A DNA stretch of 64,000 bases, from assembly GCF_023806485.1 (NCBI RefSeq), contig NZ_JAMSLR010000009.1:80790-144789 (forward strand), written 5' to 3'. The DNA is from Thermalbibacter longus. Its GTDB lineage: Bacteria; Chloroflexota; Chloroflexia; Thermomicrobiales; Thermomicrobiaceae. Under the pieces are notes generated by a model. It did no database searches, had not been told where the DNA came from, and saw only the letters and a program-made list of their open reading frames with translations. Below are positions 53,588 to 61,906 of this stretch, one piece after another. The number at the start of each line of letters is the position of its first letter. Positions within the stretch are counted from its first letter, which is position 1. The translations under genes and the position numbers were made by a program.

Positions 53588-54520
53588 TCACTCGACGACC
53601 GGTAGCGCCAGCCCGGCCGCCCCCCGCACCGACCCCACCGCCGCCGGATAGTACCGTTCCAGCAACTCCAGCCCGATCGCCGCCCGCCGCACCCGCTCCC
53701 GCCCCAAAGCGACTGCCACCCCCTCTAAGTGTCCCCCGCTGGGATACAGGGCGGGCGCGTTCCGCACCCCGAACTTCAAGTACACCGGCGCGCAGACCCG
53801 CACCAGGTCGGCGATCTCGTAGTACCGCACGAAGCCCCCCACCTCGTCCGGCCCCTCCACGTACACGTCCAAGGGCACGTCCACCGCCGCCCGCAGCGCC
53901 GCCAGTTGCCCCAGCGTCAGATCCGTCGGCACGTTGTAGCTGTCCGCCCCCAACCCTACCACCAGCCGCACCGCCGCCGCGTTCGCCGCCCCCAGCAGCA
54001 CGCTCACCTTGAACTGCATCGTCGGCGGCAGCACCCCCGCCCGACGCAGCTCCGCCGCCACCCACAGCGCTCCCTCATCCGTCAAGAGCACGCTCCGGAT
54101 CCCCAGCTCCGCCGCCCGCTGCACCTCCTCCAGGCAGGCCACCAGCCCTTCCTGTCCCCGCAGCTTGGCCGCCACCACCCCACCGGCCGGTGCCCCCACC
54201 AGCCCCCCGATCCCCCAGTTCGCGGTGGGCCGGGCGAACAGGCTCACCTCCACCTGCGCCCCCGCCCCCAGCCGGGCCATCTCCCGTACCTCAGCTGCGG
54301 TCAACAGCAGTACCCCGCTCCCCTGCGACACCCGGTGCACGACCACCCCCAGCCGCTCGGCCTCTTCCAGCACCGCTTCCATGACCCGGGGCCCCTCCAC
54401 GCTGGGGATCTCGATCCGGTACTGGGCACCGTCGGGGAAGCGCTTGGGGCTGCTCGGCAGCTCGTCCAGATCCCGCCCGGGCAGCCCCAACTCCTCCAGG
54501 AACCGCCGCGTCCGCTCCAT
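53588..54520 (-). CDS. U32-family peptidase-like protein
   Basis: This encodes 310 aa from ATG 54520, with GGGAGG upstream. The TIM-barrel-like U32 pattern is visible: GAQYRIEIPSVEGPRVMEAVL, LLLTAAEVREMARLGAGAQVEV, AELGIRSVLLTDEGALWVAAEL and GADSYNVPTDLTLGQLAALR. U32 proteins include RNA hydroxylation factors (RlhA, TrhP) and ubiquinone-hydroxylation factors (UbiU/V). This member lacks the usual Cys-rich C-terminus. It ends a sugar-acid-like operon 27 bp after the permease, so its role may differ from known U32 proteins. Confidence 0.65.
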   Translation of the reverse strand: MERTRRFLEELGLPGRDLDELPSSPKRFPDGAQYRIEIPSVEGPRVMEAVLEEAERLGVVVHRVSQGSGVLLLTAAEVREMARLGAGAQVEVSLFARPTANWGIGGLVGAPAGGVVAAKLRGQEGLVACLEEVQRAAELGIRSVLLTDEGALWVAAELRRAGVLPPTMQFKVSVLLGAANAAAVRLVVGLGADSYNVPTDLTLGQLAALRAAVDVPLDVYVEGPDEVGGFVRYYEIADLVRVCAPVYLKFGVRNAPALYPSGGHLEGVAVALGRERVRRAAIGLELLERYYPAAVGSVRGAAGLALPVVE

Positions 54521-54547
54521 GCCGGCCGCTCCCTCCCGCTCGCCTCG

Positions 54548-55630
54548 CTACCGGCTCCCGCGCCGCCGCTTCTGCCAGATATCGAGCGCGACCGCCAGCA
54601 GGATCACCGTGCCGGTCACCGCCTGCTGTGCGTAGGTGCTCACGCCCAGCAGCACCATCCCGTTCTCGAGCACGCCCATGATGGCCGCGCCCAGCACAGC
54701 GCCGAGCACTGTGCCCTCACCGCCCATCAGGCTGGTCCCACCGATCACCGAGGCCGCGATGACCGGCAGCTCGAAGCCCAGCCCGGCCGAGGGCTGCGCC
54801 GAGACCAGGCGCGCCACCAGGATCAGCCCGGCGAGCGCCGCCAGCGTCGAGCAGGTGACGTAGGCGAACAGCTTGACTCGGTCGACCGGGATGCCGGCCA
54901 GCCGCGCAGCCTCTGGGTTGCCGCCGACCGCGTAGATGTACCGACCGAGCGTCGTCGCGTTCAGGAAGACGACACCAGCGACGGTGAGCGCGACCATGAT
55001 GACGACCGGGATCGGGACGATCCACAGGTACCCCTGGCCCAGCGCGATGAACGGCGCGTAGTCGTATGGGATCGTGACCGGATAGCCCTTCGTCAGCACG
55101 TACACCAGGCCACGCCCGATGCTGAGCGTGCCCAAGGTCACGATGAACGGCGGCAACCCCACCCGGGTGACCATCAACCCGTTGAACAGGCCGAAGGCGA
55201 TGCCCACCCCCAGCCCGGCCAGCATGGCCAGCGGCAGCGGCCAGCCCGCCTGCAGTAGCATGCCGGTCGAGAGCCCAGCCAGCGCTAGCACCGAGCCGAC
55301 CGAGAGGTCGATCCCGCCGGTGAGGATCACCAGGGTCTGCCCGATGGCGACGATCGCCGTCAACGAGAAGGCCCGCGCTACCCCGAAGAGATTGCCGGTG
55401 GTCAGGAAGGCCTCCGTGGTCAGCGAGAGGAAGACGCAGAGCAGCAGCAGAGCGCCCAGGATGTTGAACTCCTTGAACCCAGTCAGCCGCTGCAGGGCCC
55501 TGAGCGGCGCGGCCGGTCGTGCTGGCAGCGGCAACGCCGCGCCGCCGGTCGCTCCCTCCTGGGAAAACAGAGCCGGTGCCGGATGATCGGCTGTCGCGGG
55601 ATCGCGCTCAGGGGTGCCGAGAGAACTCAT
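54548..55630 (-). CDS. Ribose-type ABC transporter permease (RbsC/branched-chain fold)
   Basis: This encodes 360 aa; ATG 55630 overlaps the stop of the MBL gene (ATGA). About ten membrane segments and the family signature TAIVAIGQTLVILTGGIDLSVGSVLALAG are present, followed by FGLFNGLMVTRVGLPPFIVTLGT and GRYIYAVGGNPEAARLAGIPV. A 45-residue Pro/Ala-rich cytosolic leader precedes helix 1. No RbsA-like ATPase or binding protein occurs in the window, so partner genes were probably upstream of the disrupted dehydratase gene. Confidence 0.93.
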   Translation of the reverse strand: MSSLGTPERDPATADHPAPALFSQEGATGGAALPLPARPAAPLRALQRLTGFKEFNILGALLLLCVFLSLTTEAFLTTGNLFGVARAFSLTAIVAIGQTLVILTGGIDLSVGSVLALAGLSTGMLLQAGWPLPLAMLAGLGVGIAFGLFNGLMVTRVGLPPFIVTLGTLSIGRGLVYVLTKGYPVTIPYDYAPFIALGQGYLWIVPIPVVIMVALTVAGVVFLNATTLGRYIYAVGGNPEAARLAGIPVDRVKLFAYVTCSTLAALAGLILVARLVSAQPSAGLGFELPVIAASVIGGTSLMGGEGTVLGAVLGAAIMGVLENGMVLLGVSTYAQQAVTGTVILLAVALDIWQKRRRGSR

Positions 55631-56490
55631 GACGCATCACTCCTCCCGCGCAGCACGGGTGTGTACACGAAGGGCTGGAAGTGCCCGAGCAGCAGCACAT
55701 GCAGGTGAGGGAAATGCCGGCGCGCGTACGACACCAGGACGCCTGGATCTTCGAGGTTCGCCGGGAACAGATCGTAGTGCATCGGCACCAGCACCTCAGC
55801 ACCGATCTCTACTGCTAACCTGGCGGCCTCACGGGCGTTCAGGTTGCCGACGATGTCCTGCCCCTCGCGGAAGTAGTCTCGCCCGTTGATCGGCAGCAAC
55901 GCCACCTGCGGCGCCAACGCCCGCACCGCCTCGATCAGCCCGTCGAACATCACCGTGTCGCCAGCGTGGTATACCCGTACGCCGTCTAGCTCCACCACGT
56001 AGCCGAGGAAACGATACTGGCCATCTGAGTACTCGCGGCCGAAGGTGTAGGCATCGCTGGCGTGCAAGCCGTGCATCGCCGGCACCGGCCAGACCCGAGC
56101 AGCGCCGACCGTCACCGGCCCGCCCGGCTGGACCCCGAGCACGCGCTCGGCGTCCACCCCGAGCGCGGTGACCTGCTCGACGATCGGGGCGGGGACGATG
56201 ATGCGGGCTCCGCGGGCACGCTGCGCGATGAGCCGGCAGGCCGGGCCGTCGAGATGATCCAGGTGCTCGTGGGTGATCAGCAGCAGGTCGACGAAGTCGA
56301 ACGCCTCAGGATGATCGGCTGGTGGCACGAGCCGGTCGGGGTGCTCACTGAGGTAGGGATCGATCAGGATCGTGAGGCCGGCCCCCTTGAGCGCGAAGCT
56401 CGCCTGGCCCATCCAGAACAGCGCGATCGCGCCCGCCGGCGGCTCAATCCGCCTAAGCCGCTGCGCGAAGCTGTCGTTCGCTCCAGCCAT
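55627..56490 (-). CDS. Metallo-beta-lactamase fold hydrolase (UlaG-like lactonase)
   Basis: This encodes 287 aa from ATG 56490, with GGGAGA upstream. The metal motif THEHLDHLD is intact, and further ligands occur in VYHAGDTVMFDG and VPMHYDLFP. The N-terminal IALFWMGQASFALKGAGLTILIDPYLSEHPDRL is typical of UlaG-type lactonases acting on sugar lactones such as L-ascorbate 6-phosphate. With the sugar-acid dehydratase and the ribose-type permease it suggests uptake and breakdown of a sugar acid or lactone. Confidence 0.88.
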   Translation of the reverse strand: MAGANDSFAQRLRRIEPPAGAIALFWMGQASFALKGAGLTILIDPYLSEHPDRLVPPADHPEAFDFVDLLLITHEHLDHLDGPACRLIAQRARGARIIVPAPIVEQVTALGVDAERVLGVQPGGPVTVGAARVWPVPAMHGLHASDAYTFGREYSDGQYRFLGYVVELDGVRVYHAGDTVMFDGLIEAVRALAPQVALLPINGRDYFREGQDIVGNLNAREAARLAVEIGAEVLVPMHYDLFPANLEDPGVLVSYARRHFPHLHVLLLGHFQPFVYTPVLRGRSDAS

Positions 56491-56518
56491 GGGCCATCTC
56501 CCAGGCTCGCTCGCGCGG

Positions 56519-57688
56519 CTACGCCCCGTCGACTGTCGCCTGGCGGCGATGCCACTCCTCGGCGAACAGGTTGAAGAAGATCCGACGCCGCGGATGCGCC
56601 TGCACCACGTCCAGATCCAGCTCCACGCCCAGCCCCGGCCCCTTGGGCAGGGCGAAGTAGCCATCCACCACTTCGGGGTTGCCAGGAGCAGCGGCTTTCA
56701 CGTGGTCCTCGGCGAAGTCGTTGAAGTGCTCCTGGATCTTGAAGTTGGGGGTACAGGCAGCGAGGTGTAGGGCCGCAGCCGTTGCGACCGGGCCACAGAC
56801 GTTGTGCGGCGCGATCAGGACGTAGTATGCGTCAGCCCAGGCAGCCACCTTCTTGGTCTCCAGTAGCCCGCCGCAGTAGGTGATGTCCGGCTGGATGATG
56901 TCGGCTGCCTGGAGCTCGAAGAGCTCGCGGAAATCATAACGGGTGTGGATACGCTCGCCGGTCGCGACCGGGATGTTGACCTTCTCGGTGACTTTCTTGA
57001 GCGCCGCCAGGTTCTCCGGCGGCACCGGCTCTTCGATCCAGCCCGGCTGGTAGGGCTCCAGCAGGCGGGCCATCTCGATGGCGGTCGCCGGGTTGAAGCG
57101 GCCGTGCATCTCGATCAGGATCTCGACGTCCGGCCCCGCGGCATCGCGGACCGCCTCCACTAGCTCAACCGAGCGGATCTTCTCCGCGCGATCCAGCTCG
57201 TAGAAGCCGTGGCCGAACGGGTCGAGCTTGAGCGCCCGATAGCCCTTCTCCACCACGCGCCTGGCCGCGGCGTGGAACTCGGCCGGCGTCCGCTCGACCG
57301 TGTACCAGCCGTTGGCGTAGGCCTTGATCTTGTCGCGCACGGCCCCGCCGAGCAGCCGGTACACGGGCAGGTTCAGCGCTTTGCCCATGATGTCCCAGCA
57401 GGCGATCTCGATGGCGCTGATCCCGGCCATCATCACGTAGTCGGGCCGCGCGTAGTCGTTGCGCATCATGCGCCGGACCAGGTCTTCCACGTTGAAGGGA
57501 TCGCTGCCGAGCACGTGGTTCGGCACCGCCTCCTGGTAGTAGCCGAGCAGCGCGTCGGTGTGATTGAGCATCCGCACCTCGCCGACGCCGATGATCCCCT
57601 CGTCGGTGAACACCTGGACGAAGGTCAGGTTGCGCCAGGCCGTCCCCATCACGTACGTCTTGTGGTTGGCAAAGCAATGGACATCCCG
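56519..57688 (-). pseudogene. Enolase-superfamily sugar-acid dehydratase (galactonate/mannonate dehydratase-like), 5' end lost
   Basis: About 389 codons are preserved. Motifs are ALKLDPFGHGFY, EILIEMHGRFNP, GWIEEPVPPEN with ATGERIHTRYDFRELFE, and APHNVCGP, which are the metal-ligand and acid/base segments of the mandelate-racemase-like dehydratases. Recognisable sequence starts at RDVHCFANHKTYV, which normally follows a start codon by three or four residues. Here the upstream codons are unrelated and contain no ATG or GTG in frame until GTG/ATG near 57650. So the 5' end has been replaced where the mobile region begins. The operon downstream may have lost its promoter. Confidence 0.75.
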
Positions 57689-57734
57689 AGCGCCTGCCGC
57701 TGCGCCTGACCCGCCAAGAGTTGATGGGTGCGAC

Positions 57735-57764
57735 TTGTCACGGCGTACATACGTCGGGTATAGT
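57735..57764 (+). promoter_or_regulatory. Element promoter 1 with CGTACATAC in the spacer
   Basis: TTGTCA at 57735-57740 and TATAGT at 57759-57764 (18-bp spacer). CGTACATACG inside the spacer at 57744-57753 is a near-palindrome. The first element gene starts 84 bp downstream. Confidence 0.65.
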
Positions 57765-57847
57765 CCCGGCTGACAACGTGGTCTGGTGCGTCTGTATGCA
57801 AAAGCAAATCCGCGTCCGGATGACCGCTTCGCCAGGGAAGCAGTGAG

Positions 57848-58354
57848 ATGGCCGACAACCGCGGTATGCCCCATTGCCGGTGGAACCGGGATCACACGAA
57901 GGCCCTCTGCCCACACTGCCCAGGCGGGAAGCTCGGTGACGTGCTCACCGAGCCGCACCCCCTGAGCGGTCAGCCGATCGTCGTGCTCGAGCTGCCGCGC
58001 GGCTTCGTGCAGCGGAAAGATGGCATCTGGGTGCGGAGTAAGGCCGCGCGCGCTCGTATCGGTGAGATGCCGGTGAATCTACACCTGGTACGCGATCCGG
58101 ATCGATACCGGAGTGGGCAGCCGGCACAGCGGTTCCGGTATGATCTCGCGCCGCCGCCGATCATTGCCCGCTCAGCGCGGGACGTCGCCGCCTGGCTTGC
58201 GTGGGCATTGCGCGAGATGGGCCTGTGGGGCGTGGCTGGTGAGCCGTATCAGACTGATGCTACTGTTGAGGCACCTAGGCCGCAGACCGCGATGCCGTGC
58301 TATGTCGAATGCCCTGACTGCCGCAGTGTCGCCTACGTGAGCTATCCCTCTTGA
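57848..58354 (+). CDS. Hypothetical element protein with CPHC and CPDC zinc-ribbon pairs
   Basis: This encodes 168 aa from ATG 57848 (GGGAAG upstream). An N-terminal ALCPHCPGGKLGD and a C-terminal VECPDCRSVAYVSY offer two CxxC pairs that could join in one zinc site. The middle has IWVRSKAARARIGEMPVNLHLVRDPDRYRSGQ and a Trp-rich helix (AAWLAWALREMGLWG). It is the first gene of the element and its promoter has an operator-like box. Function unknown. Confidence 0.7.
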   Translation: MADNRGMPHCRWNRDHTKALCPHCPGGKLGDVLTEPHPLSGQPIVVLELPRGFVQRKDGIWVRSKAARARIGEMPVNLHLVRDPDRYRSGQPAQRFRYDLAPPPIIARSARDVAAWLAWALREMGLWGVAGEPYQTDATVEAPRPQTAMPCYVECPDCRSVAYVSYPS

Positions 58355-58379
58355 TGCCGTACATACATCGTGGTAAGCT
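58351..58379 (+). promoter_or_regulatory. Element promoter 2, sharing the CGTACATAC spacer box
   Basis: TTGATG at 58351-58356 and TAAGCT at 58374-58379 (17-bp spacer). CGTACATAC lies at 58358-58366, in the same place relative to the boxes as in promoter 1. It overlaps the end of the preceding gene. Confidence 0.55.
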
Positions 58380-58453
58380 AGCGGCAACGTAAACGCTGCG
58401 GTGGACACCGCCTACACCTGCCGGCTGGGTGACCGGTCGGGGGTCGGAAGGCG

Positions 58454-58738
58454 GTGTCGAAAGTGACCCGATCCCCACGAACAGCTCAAGCCCTCGAGGC
58501 GCTCCGGGCGTTACCGCCGGAGGAGCTCCGGGAGCGGAAGCAGCGCGCCGCGCGCGCGTCGGCGGCTGCCCGCCGCCAGATTGCGGATGAGGCGGTTACC
58601 ATCACCGTCCATATCCGCCCGGCCCACGCGCTGACGCCGGAGCAGCTCGCCGCCTGGCGGAGCTTCTGGCGGGCTATATTGGCCACTGAGCCGGAGTTGC
58701 CGGCCCCCGACGGAGAGGAGGCCGGCAGCGATGCATAG
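58454..58738 (+). CDS. Small hypothetical element protein (94 aa), Ala/Arg-rich helical
   Basis: Start GTG 58454 gives MSKVTRSPRTAQALEALRALPPEELRERKQRAARAS. A basic helical N-terminus is followed by a more hydrophobic beta part (EAVTITVHIRPAHALTPEQLAAWRSFWRAIL) and an acidic tail. Composition suits a DNA-associated or regulatory phage protein. No family recognised. Confidence 0.6.
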   Translation: MSKVTRSPRTAQALEALRALPPEELRERKQRAARASAAARRQIADEAVTITVHIRPAHALTPEQLAAWRSFWRAILATEPELPAPDGEEAGSDA

Positions 58739-58852
58739 ATGGCCGACGCCCCCGGGCGGGCGGCCGGGGGCGACAGCAGGCGGGCGCATATCCGCATTAC
58801 GCCCCCATCATACCCCATCCGGGTATACCCCCACAAGCGAGAGGGGGCGGCG

Positions 58853-59113
58853 ATGGCGGTGATCCATCCTGGCGCCCCGTGGCCCTACGAGCACCTGGTC
58901 GGTCATGCCTGCTTCTACTGCCACCTGCCAGTCGAGCCGCCTGCGGTCGTGTGGTTCGGCTATGAGGGGACGCTCCTCTTGCACCCCGGCTGCGTGCTCG
59001 ACCTCTTCGTGCGCGTCGCGCGCGATGTCCACGAGATCGAATGCACGACCGGTCGCCCCACGACGGTGCTGGCGCTGCGGCGCCAGATCGAGCAGGAGGA
59101 GGGGCGGCGATGA
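58853..59113 (+). CDS. Small zinc-binding element protein (86 aa)
   Basis: Start ATG 58853 follows GAGAGGGGGCGGCG. CFYCHLP and LLHPGC, about 25 residues apart, form a CxxC-x(n)-HxxC zinc site. A C-terminal helix (PTTVLALRRQIEQEEGRR) follows. The stop overlaps the ATG of the primase-helicase gene (ATGA), so they are co-translated. It may assist the replication protein. Confidence 0.7.
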   Translation: MAVIHPGAPWPYEHLVGHACFYCHLPVEPPAVVWFGYEGTLLLHPGCVLDLFVRVARDVHEIECTTGRPTTVLALRRQIEQEEGRR

Positions 59114-61230
59114 TCGACGTCACCGCGATCCTCCAGGCGCTCACCTGTGGTAATCCCCGCTGTGAGTGCCAGCGGGCGATCAAGCGAAGCCAGGGGAAGG
59201 TGCACTGTCCGTGTCATGCCGACCGCGAGCCCAGCCTCAGCGTCACGACGGCTCGCGACGGCACGATCCTCCTCAAATGTTTCGCGGGCTGCCGCAACCG
59301 AGACGTGATCCGCGAGCTGCAGGATCGAGGTCTCTGGCCTCGCCGCGAGCCTGCCCGCGAGACACGCTACGAGGTCCGTGACGTGGACGGCACGCTGGTC
59401 GCCGTCCACGTCCGGATCGACCGCCCAGGCCGCGAGAAGCAGATGTGGTGGGAGGGGCCGGACGGCCGCCGAGGCCTCGGCGGCCGGCGCGTCGAGGGCT
59501 TGCCACTCTACGCGATCGAGCGGCTGGGCGACGCCGAGCAGGTGGTGATCACCGAGGGCGAGAAGGCGGCTGACGCGCTCCTCAGGCTCGGCATCCCAGC
59601 GGTCGGCACGGTCTGTGGCGCGGACACGATCCCATCAGTCGAGTCGCTGCGACCGCTAGCCGGGCGGCTAGTCTGGTTGTGGCCAGATGCTGACGACGCC
59701 GGTCAATCCCACATGCGTCGGCTCGCCGAGCGGCTGAGCGCACTCGGGTGCGAGTACGTCTGGGTGATCGACTGGCCCGACGCACCGCTGAAAGGGGATG
59801 CAGCGGACTTCGTCGCTCGTGGCGGCACCGCCGAAGACGTCCTGCGCCTCATGGCCGAGGCCGAGCAATGGGTGCCAGGTGTCCCGGCGCCGGAACCTGG
59901 CATGGCAGACCGTGTCGATTCTCCACCAACTCCACCGACTGGTATACCCGGTGGAGCTGGTGGAGCTGGTGGGGCTTTTCGGCTGACGGCGCTGGGCGAC
60001 CTCCTGGACGAGCCGGAAGAGGATATCGCCTGGCTGGTGCAAGGCATGCTCCCCAGCGGCGGCGTCTCCCTGCTCGGCGCGAAGCCGAAGGTCGGGAAGA
60101 GCACGACGGCTCGCTGCCTGGCGCTGGCCGTGGCGCGGGGCGAGCCGTTCCTGGGCCGGGAGACCGCTCAAGGCTCAGTCGTCTACCTGGCGCTCGAGGA
60201 GAAGCGGGCCGAGATCGCCAAGCACTTCCGGCGTCAGGGCGCAAGCGGCGGCGATCCCGTGTACGTCCACGTCGGGGTAGCACCCGAGCGCGCCTTGGAG
60301 GCGCTGGCTGCCGCGATCGAGTTGCACAAGCCGGCGCTAGTCATCGTCGATCCGCTGCTTAAGCTCGTGCGCGTGCGGGACGCGAACGACTATGCCGAGG
60401 TGACGCGGGCGCTGGAACCCGTGATCGAGCTCGCGCGAACGAGCGGCTGCCACATCCTGCTGATCCACCACCTGGCCAAGGGCGAGCGGACTGGGGGCGA
60501 CGCGATCCTGGGCTCCACCGCGCTCTTCGGGGCCGTGGATACGGCGCTCCTCATGCGCCGGCACCAGGACGGCACGCGCACTATCGAGACGATCCAGCGG
60601 TACGGCGACGACCTGCCGGAGTCGGTGATCGTGCTCGACGAGCGGACTGGGACGGTGACGCTGGCCGGCACCGTCGCCGAGCGCAAGCAGGCCGAAGCGG
60701 AGGCGGCGATCCTCGAGGCCGTGAAAGACGCTGCGCTCACCGAGCCGGAGATCCGCGAAGCCACGCAGATGCAGGCCACGCTCTGCGCTCGCGCCATCCG
60801 CTCGCTGGTGGAACGCGGGGTGCTGTCGCGGAGCGGTAGCGGGAAGCGCGGTGACCCATACCGCTACGCGGCCTCGCCCGGATTCTCCACCAGCTCCACC
60901 AGCTCCACTTTCTCCACCAGCTCCACCAGCTCTACCGAGCCCACTCAATTCTCCACCAGCTCCACCCAAACGGGCCTGGTGGAGAAATCTCCGCGTCAGG
61001 ACGCGGAAAACGAGGGCAATGTCGATTCTCCACCCGCTCTACTATATGGGGTGCTTGGTGGAGAATCTGACGGTGCCTCACCGTCCGTTGTGCGGCCTCC
61101 CCGCTGCCGCTGCGGCGGAGTGCTGGAGCCGACAGACGATCCCCAGTGGCTACGGTGCTCAGCATGCCGGAACTACGCGCGGGCCGGTGATCCGGCGCTG
61201 CGGCGGCAGGGGAGCGGAGGCCGGCCGTGA
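59110..61230 (+). CDS. Primase-helicase: zinc-finger/TOPRIM primase fused to RepA/RecA-like ATPase
   Basis: This encodes 706 aa from ATG 59110. A CHC2-like zinc finger (CPCHADREPSLSV with CFAGC, about residues 33-61) leads to a TOPRIM domain with TEGEKAADALL (148-158) and WPDADDAGQ (191-199). A Gly/Pro linker at 271-289 is followed by a RecA-like AAA_25 ATPase with Walker A GAKPKVGKST (323-332), Walker B LVIVDPLLKL and an HHLAKG motif. A winged helix (about 560-585) and a Ser/Thr-repeat stretch (592-617) precede a C-terminal zinc ribbon (CRCGG ... CSAC). It should prime and unwind the element's own DNA. Linker DNA contains repeated 9-11 bp motifs. Confidence 0.9.
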   Translation: MIDVTAILQALTCGNPRCECQRAIKRSQGKVHCPCHADREPSLSVTTARDGTILLKCFAGCRNRDVIRELQDRGLWPRREPARETRYEVRDVDGTLVAVHVRIDRPGREKQMWWEGPDGRRGLGGRRVEGLPLYAIERLGDAEQVVITEGEKAADALLRLGIPAVGTVCGADTIPSVESLRPLAGRLVWLWPDADDAGQSHMRRLAERLSALGCEYVWVIDWPDAPLKGDAADFVARGGTAEDVLRLMAEAEQWVPGVPAPEPGMADRVDSPPTPPTGIPGGAGGAGGAFRLTALGDLLDEPEEDIAWLVQGMLPSGGVSLLGAKPKVGKSTTARCLALAVARGEPFLGRETAQGSVVYLALEEKRAEIAKHFRRQGASGGDPVYVHVGVAPERALEALAAAIELHKPALVIVDPLLKLVRVRDANDYAEVTRALEPVIELARTSGCHILLIHHLAKGERTGGDAILGSTALFGAVDTALLMRRHQDGTRTIETIQRYGDDLPESVIVLDERTGTVTLAGTVAERKQAEAEAAILEAVKDAALTEPEIREATQMQATLCARAIRSLVERGVLSRSGSGKRGDPYRYAASPGFSTSSTSSTFSTSSTSSTEPTQFSTSSTQTGLVEKSPRQDAENEGNVDSPPALLYGVLGGESDGASPSVVRPPRCRCGGVLEPTDDPQWLRCSACRNYARAGDPALRRQGSGGRP
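59914..59965. repeat. Iteron-like block A: 17-bp inverted repeat inside the primase-helicase gene
   Basis: CTCCACCAACTCCACCG (59921-59937) is complementary at 16 of 17 positions to CGGTGGAGCTGGTGGAG (59949-59965). The block starts with GTCGATTCTCCACC, which recurs at 61021. The TCCACC units here are read as Ser-Pro-Pro-Thr, a different codon phase from block B. Confidence 0.75.
60881..61067. repeat. Iteron-like block B: TTCTCCACCAGCTCCACC repeats with inverted copies
   Basis: TTCTCCACCAGCTCCACC occurs at 60883, 60910 and 60949, with extra 9-bp units between. Inverted copies are GGTGGAGAAATC at 60978 and GGTGGAGAATC at 61057-61067. The last pairs perfectly (11 bp) with GATTCTCCACC at 61024-61034 around an AT-richer loop (CTACTATAT). 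Units are read as Ser-Thr-Ser here. Confidence 0.75.
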
Positions 61231-61742
61231 GCACGCGCTCGAATCCCGCGACGCTGATCGCCCAGCTCGGGCCGGAAGTTGCGCTCCTGGCCGCGTTTAA
61301 GGATCTTTACAGCGACTACAAGGCCTGGTGCGAAGAGCAGGGCGAGCAACCACTAGGAACGCGCGCGTTCGGCAATCGCCTGAGCGAGCGAGGCTTCAAC
61401 CCGACGCTGATTGCCGGCAAGACGAAGGCCCGCGCCGGTATCCGTCTCTTGTCTTCTACTCGTGATATCTCGATGCCGCCGTATGCGCCGAATGCGCCCA
61501 AAAGTGACTATAACGGAGAAACATATATAGACACGACGGCGTTATACGCACTTGAGGGCGCATCGGGCGCATTGAGCGGGGAACCGAGCGCCGAGCATAC
61601 TTCCCCGAATTTCGGAAACGGTCACGACCCACCGGGCGACGCGGCGCGGTGTCGCCTGTGCGGCCTGGCGTTGCTCACGGAGCAGTCGATTGCGGCTGGG
61701 GTCTGCGCCCGGTGCCGTGAGGCGACAGGAGTAGCACCATGA
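61227..61742 (+). CDS. D5/P4-type primase C-terminal (PF03288-like) winged-helix module with zinc ribbon
   Basis: This encodes 171 aa from GTG 61227, overlapping the primase-helicase stop (GTGA). ALLAAFKDLYSDYKAWCEEQGE, then PLGTRAFGNRLSERGF and KARAGIRLL, match the C-terminal module of P4- and D5-type phage primases, which normally sits on the helicase chain. Here it is a separate polypeptide. A C-terminal CRLCGLALL ... CARC zinc ribbon is added. An AT-rich patch (61505-61535) lies in the linker. It is translationally coupled to the enzyme it probably completes. Confidence 0.75.
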   Translation: MSTRSNPATLIAQLGPEVALLAAFKDLYSDYKAWCEEQGEQPLGTRAFGNRLSERGFNPTLIAGKTKARAGIRLLSSTRDISMPPYAPNAPKSDYNGETYIDTTALYALEGASGALSGEPSAEHTSPNFGNGHDPPGDAARCRLCGLALLTEQSIAAGVCARCREATGVAP

Positions 61743-61906
61743 GCCAACGCGAGGCGCTCCTGCGGGTGATCGAACTCCTGGCCGCTGCGGCCGAGACGGC
61801 GCACCGGGCTGAGCTGGTGCAGGTTGCGCTCCTGATCGAGTCCACGCTGCTCGACGCTCAGCGGGCCTATCGACGAAGGTACGAGGTGGTGAGCGATGAC
61901 CAGTGA
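61739..61906 (+). CDS. Tiny helical element protein (55 aa)
   Basis: ATG 61739 overlaps the previous TGA (ATGA) and the stop at 61904-61906 overlaps the next gene. The product reads MSQREALLRVIELLAAAAE and continues as a single amphipathic, Leu/Ala-rich helix with an Arg/Tyr patch (YRRRYEV). The tight overlaps on both sides support expression. Function unknown. Confidence 0.6.
   Translation: MSQREALLRVIELLAAAAETAHRAELVQVALLIESTLLDAQRAYRRRYEVVSDDQ

Noticed and set aside
53729..55258. 509-codon open frame antisense to the U32 and permease genes
   Set aside because: His/Pro/Gln/Arg-rich product that crosses two real genes on the opposite strand.
59914..61067. CRISPR array
   Set aside because: The repeats are 9-18 bp, lie inside an intact coding frame, occur in both orientations and have no uniform spacers.
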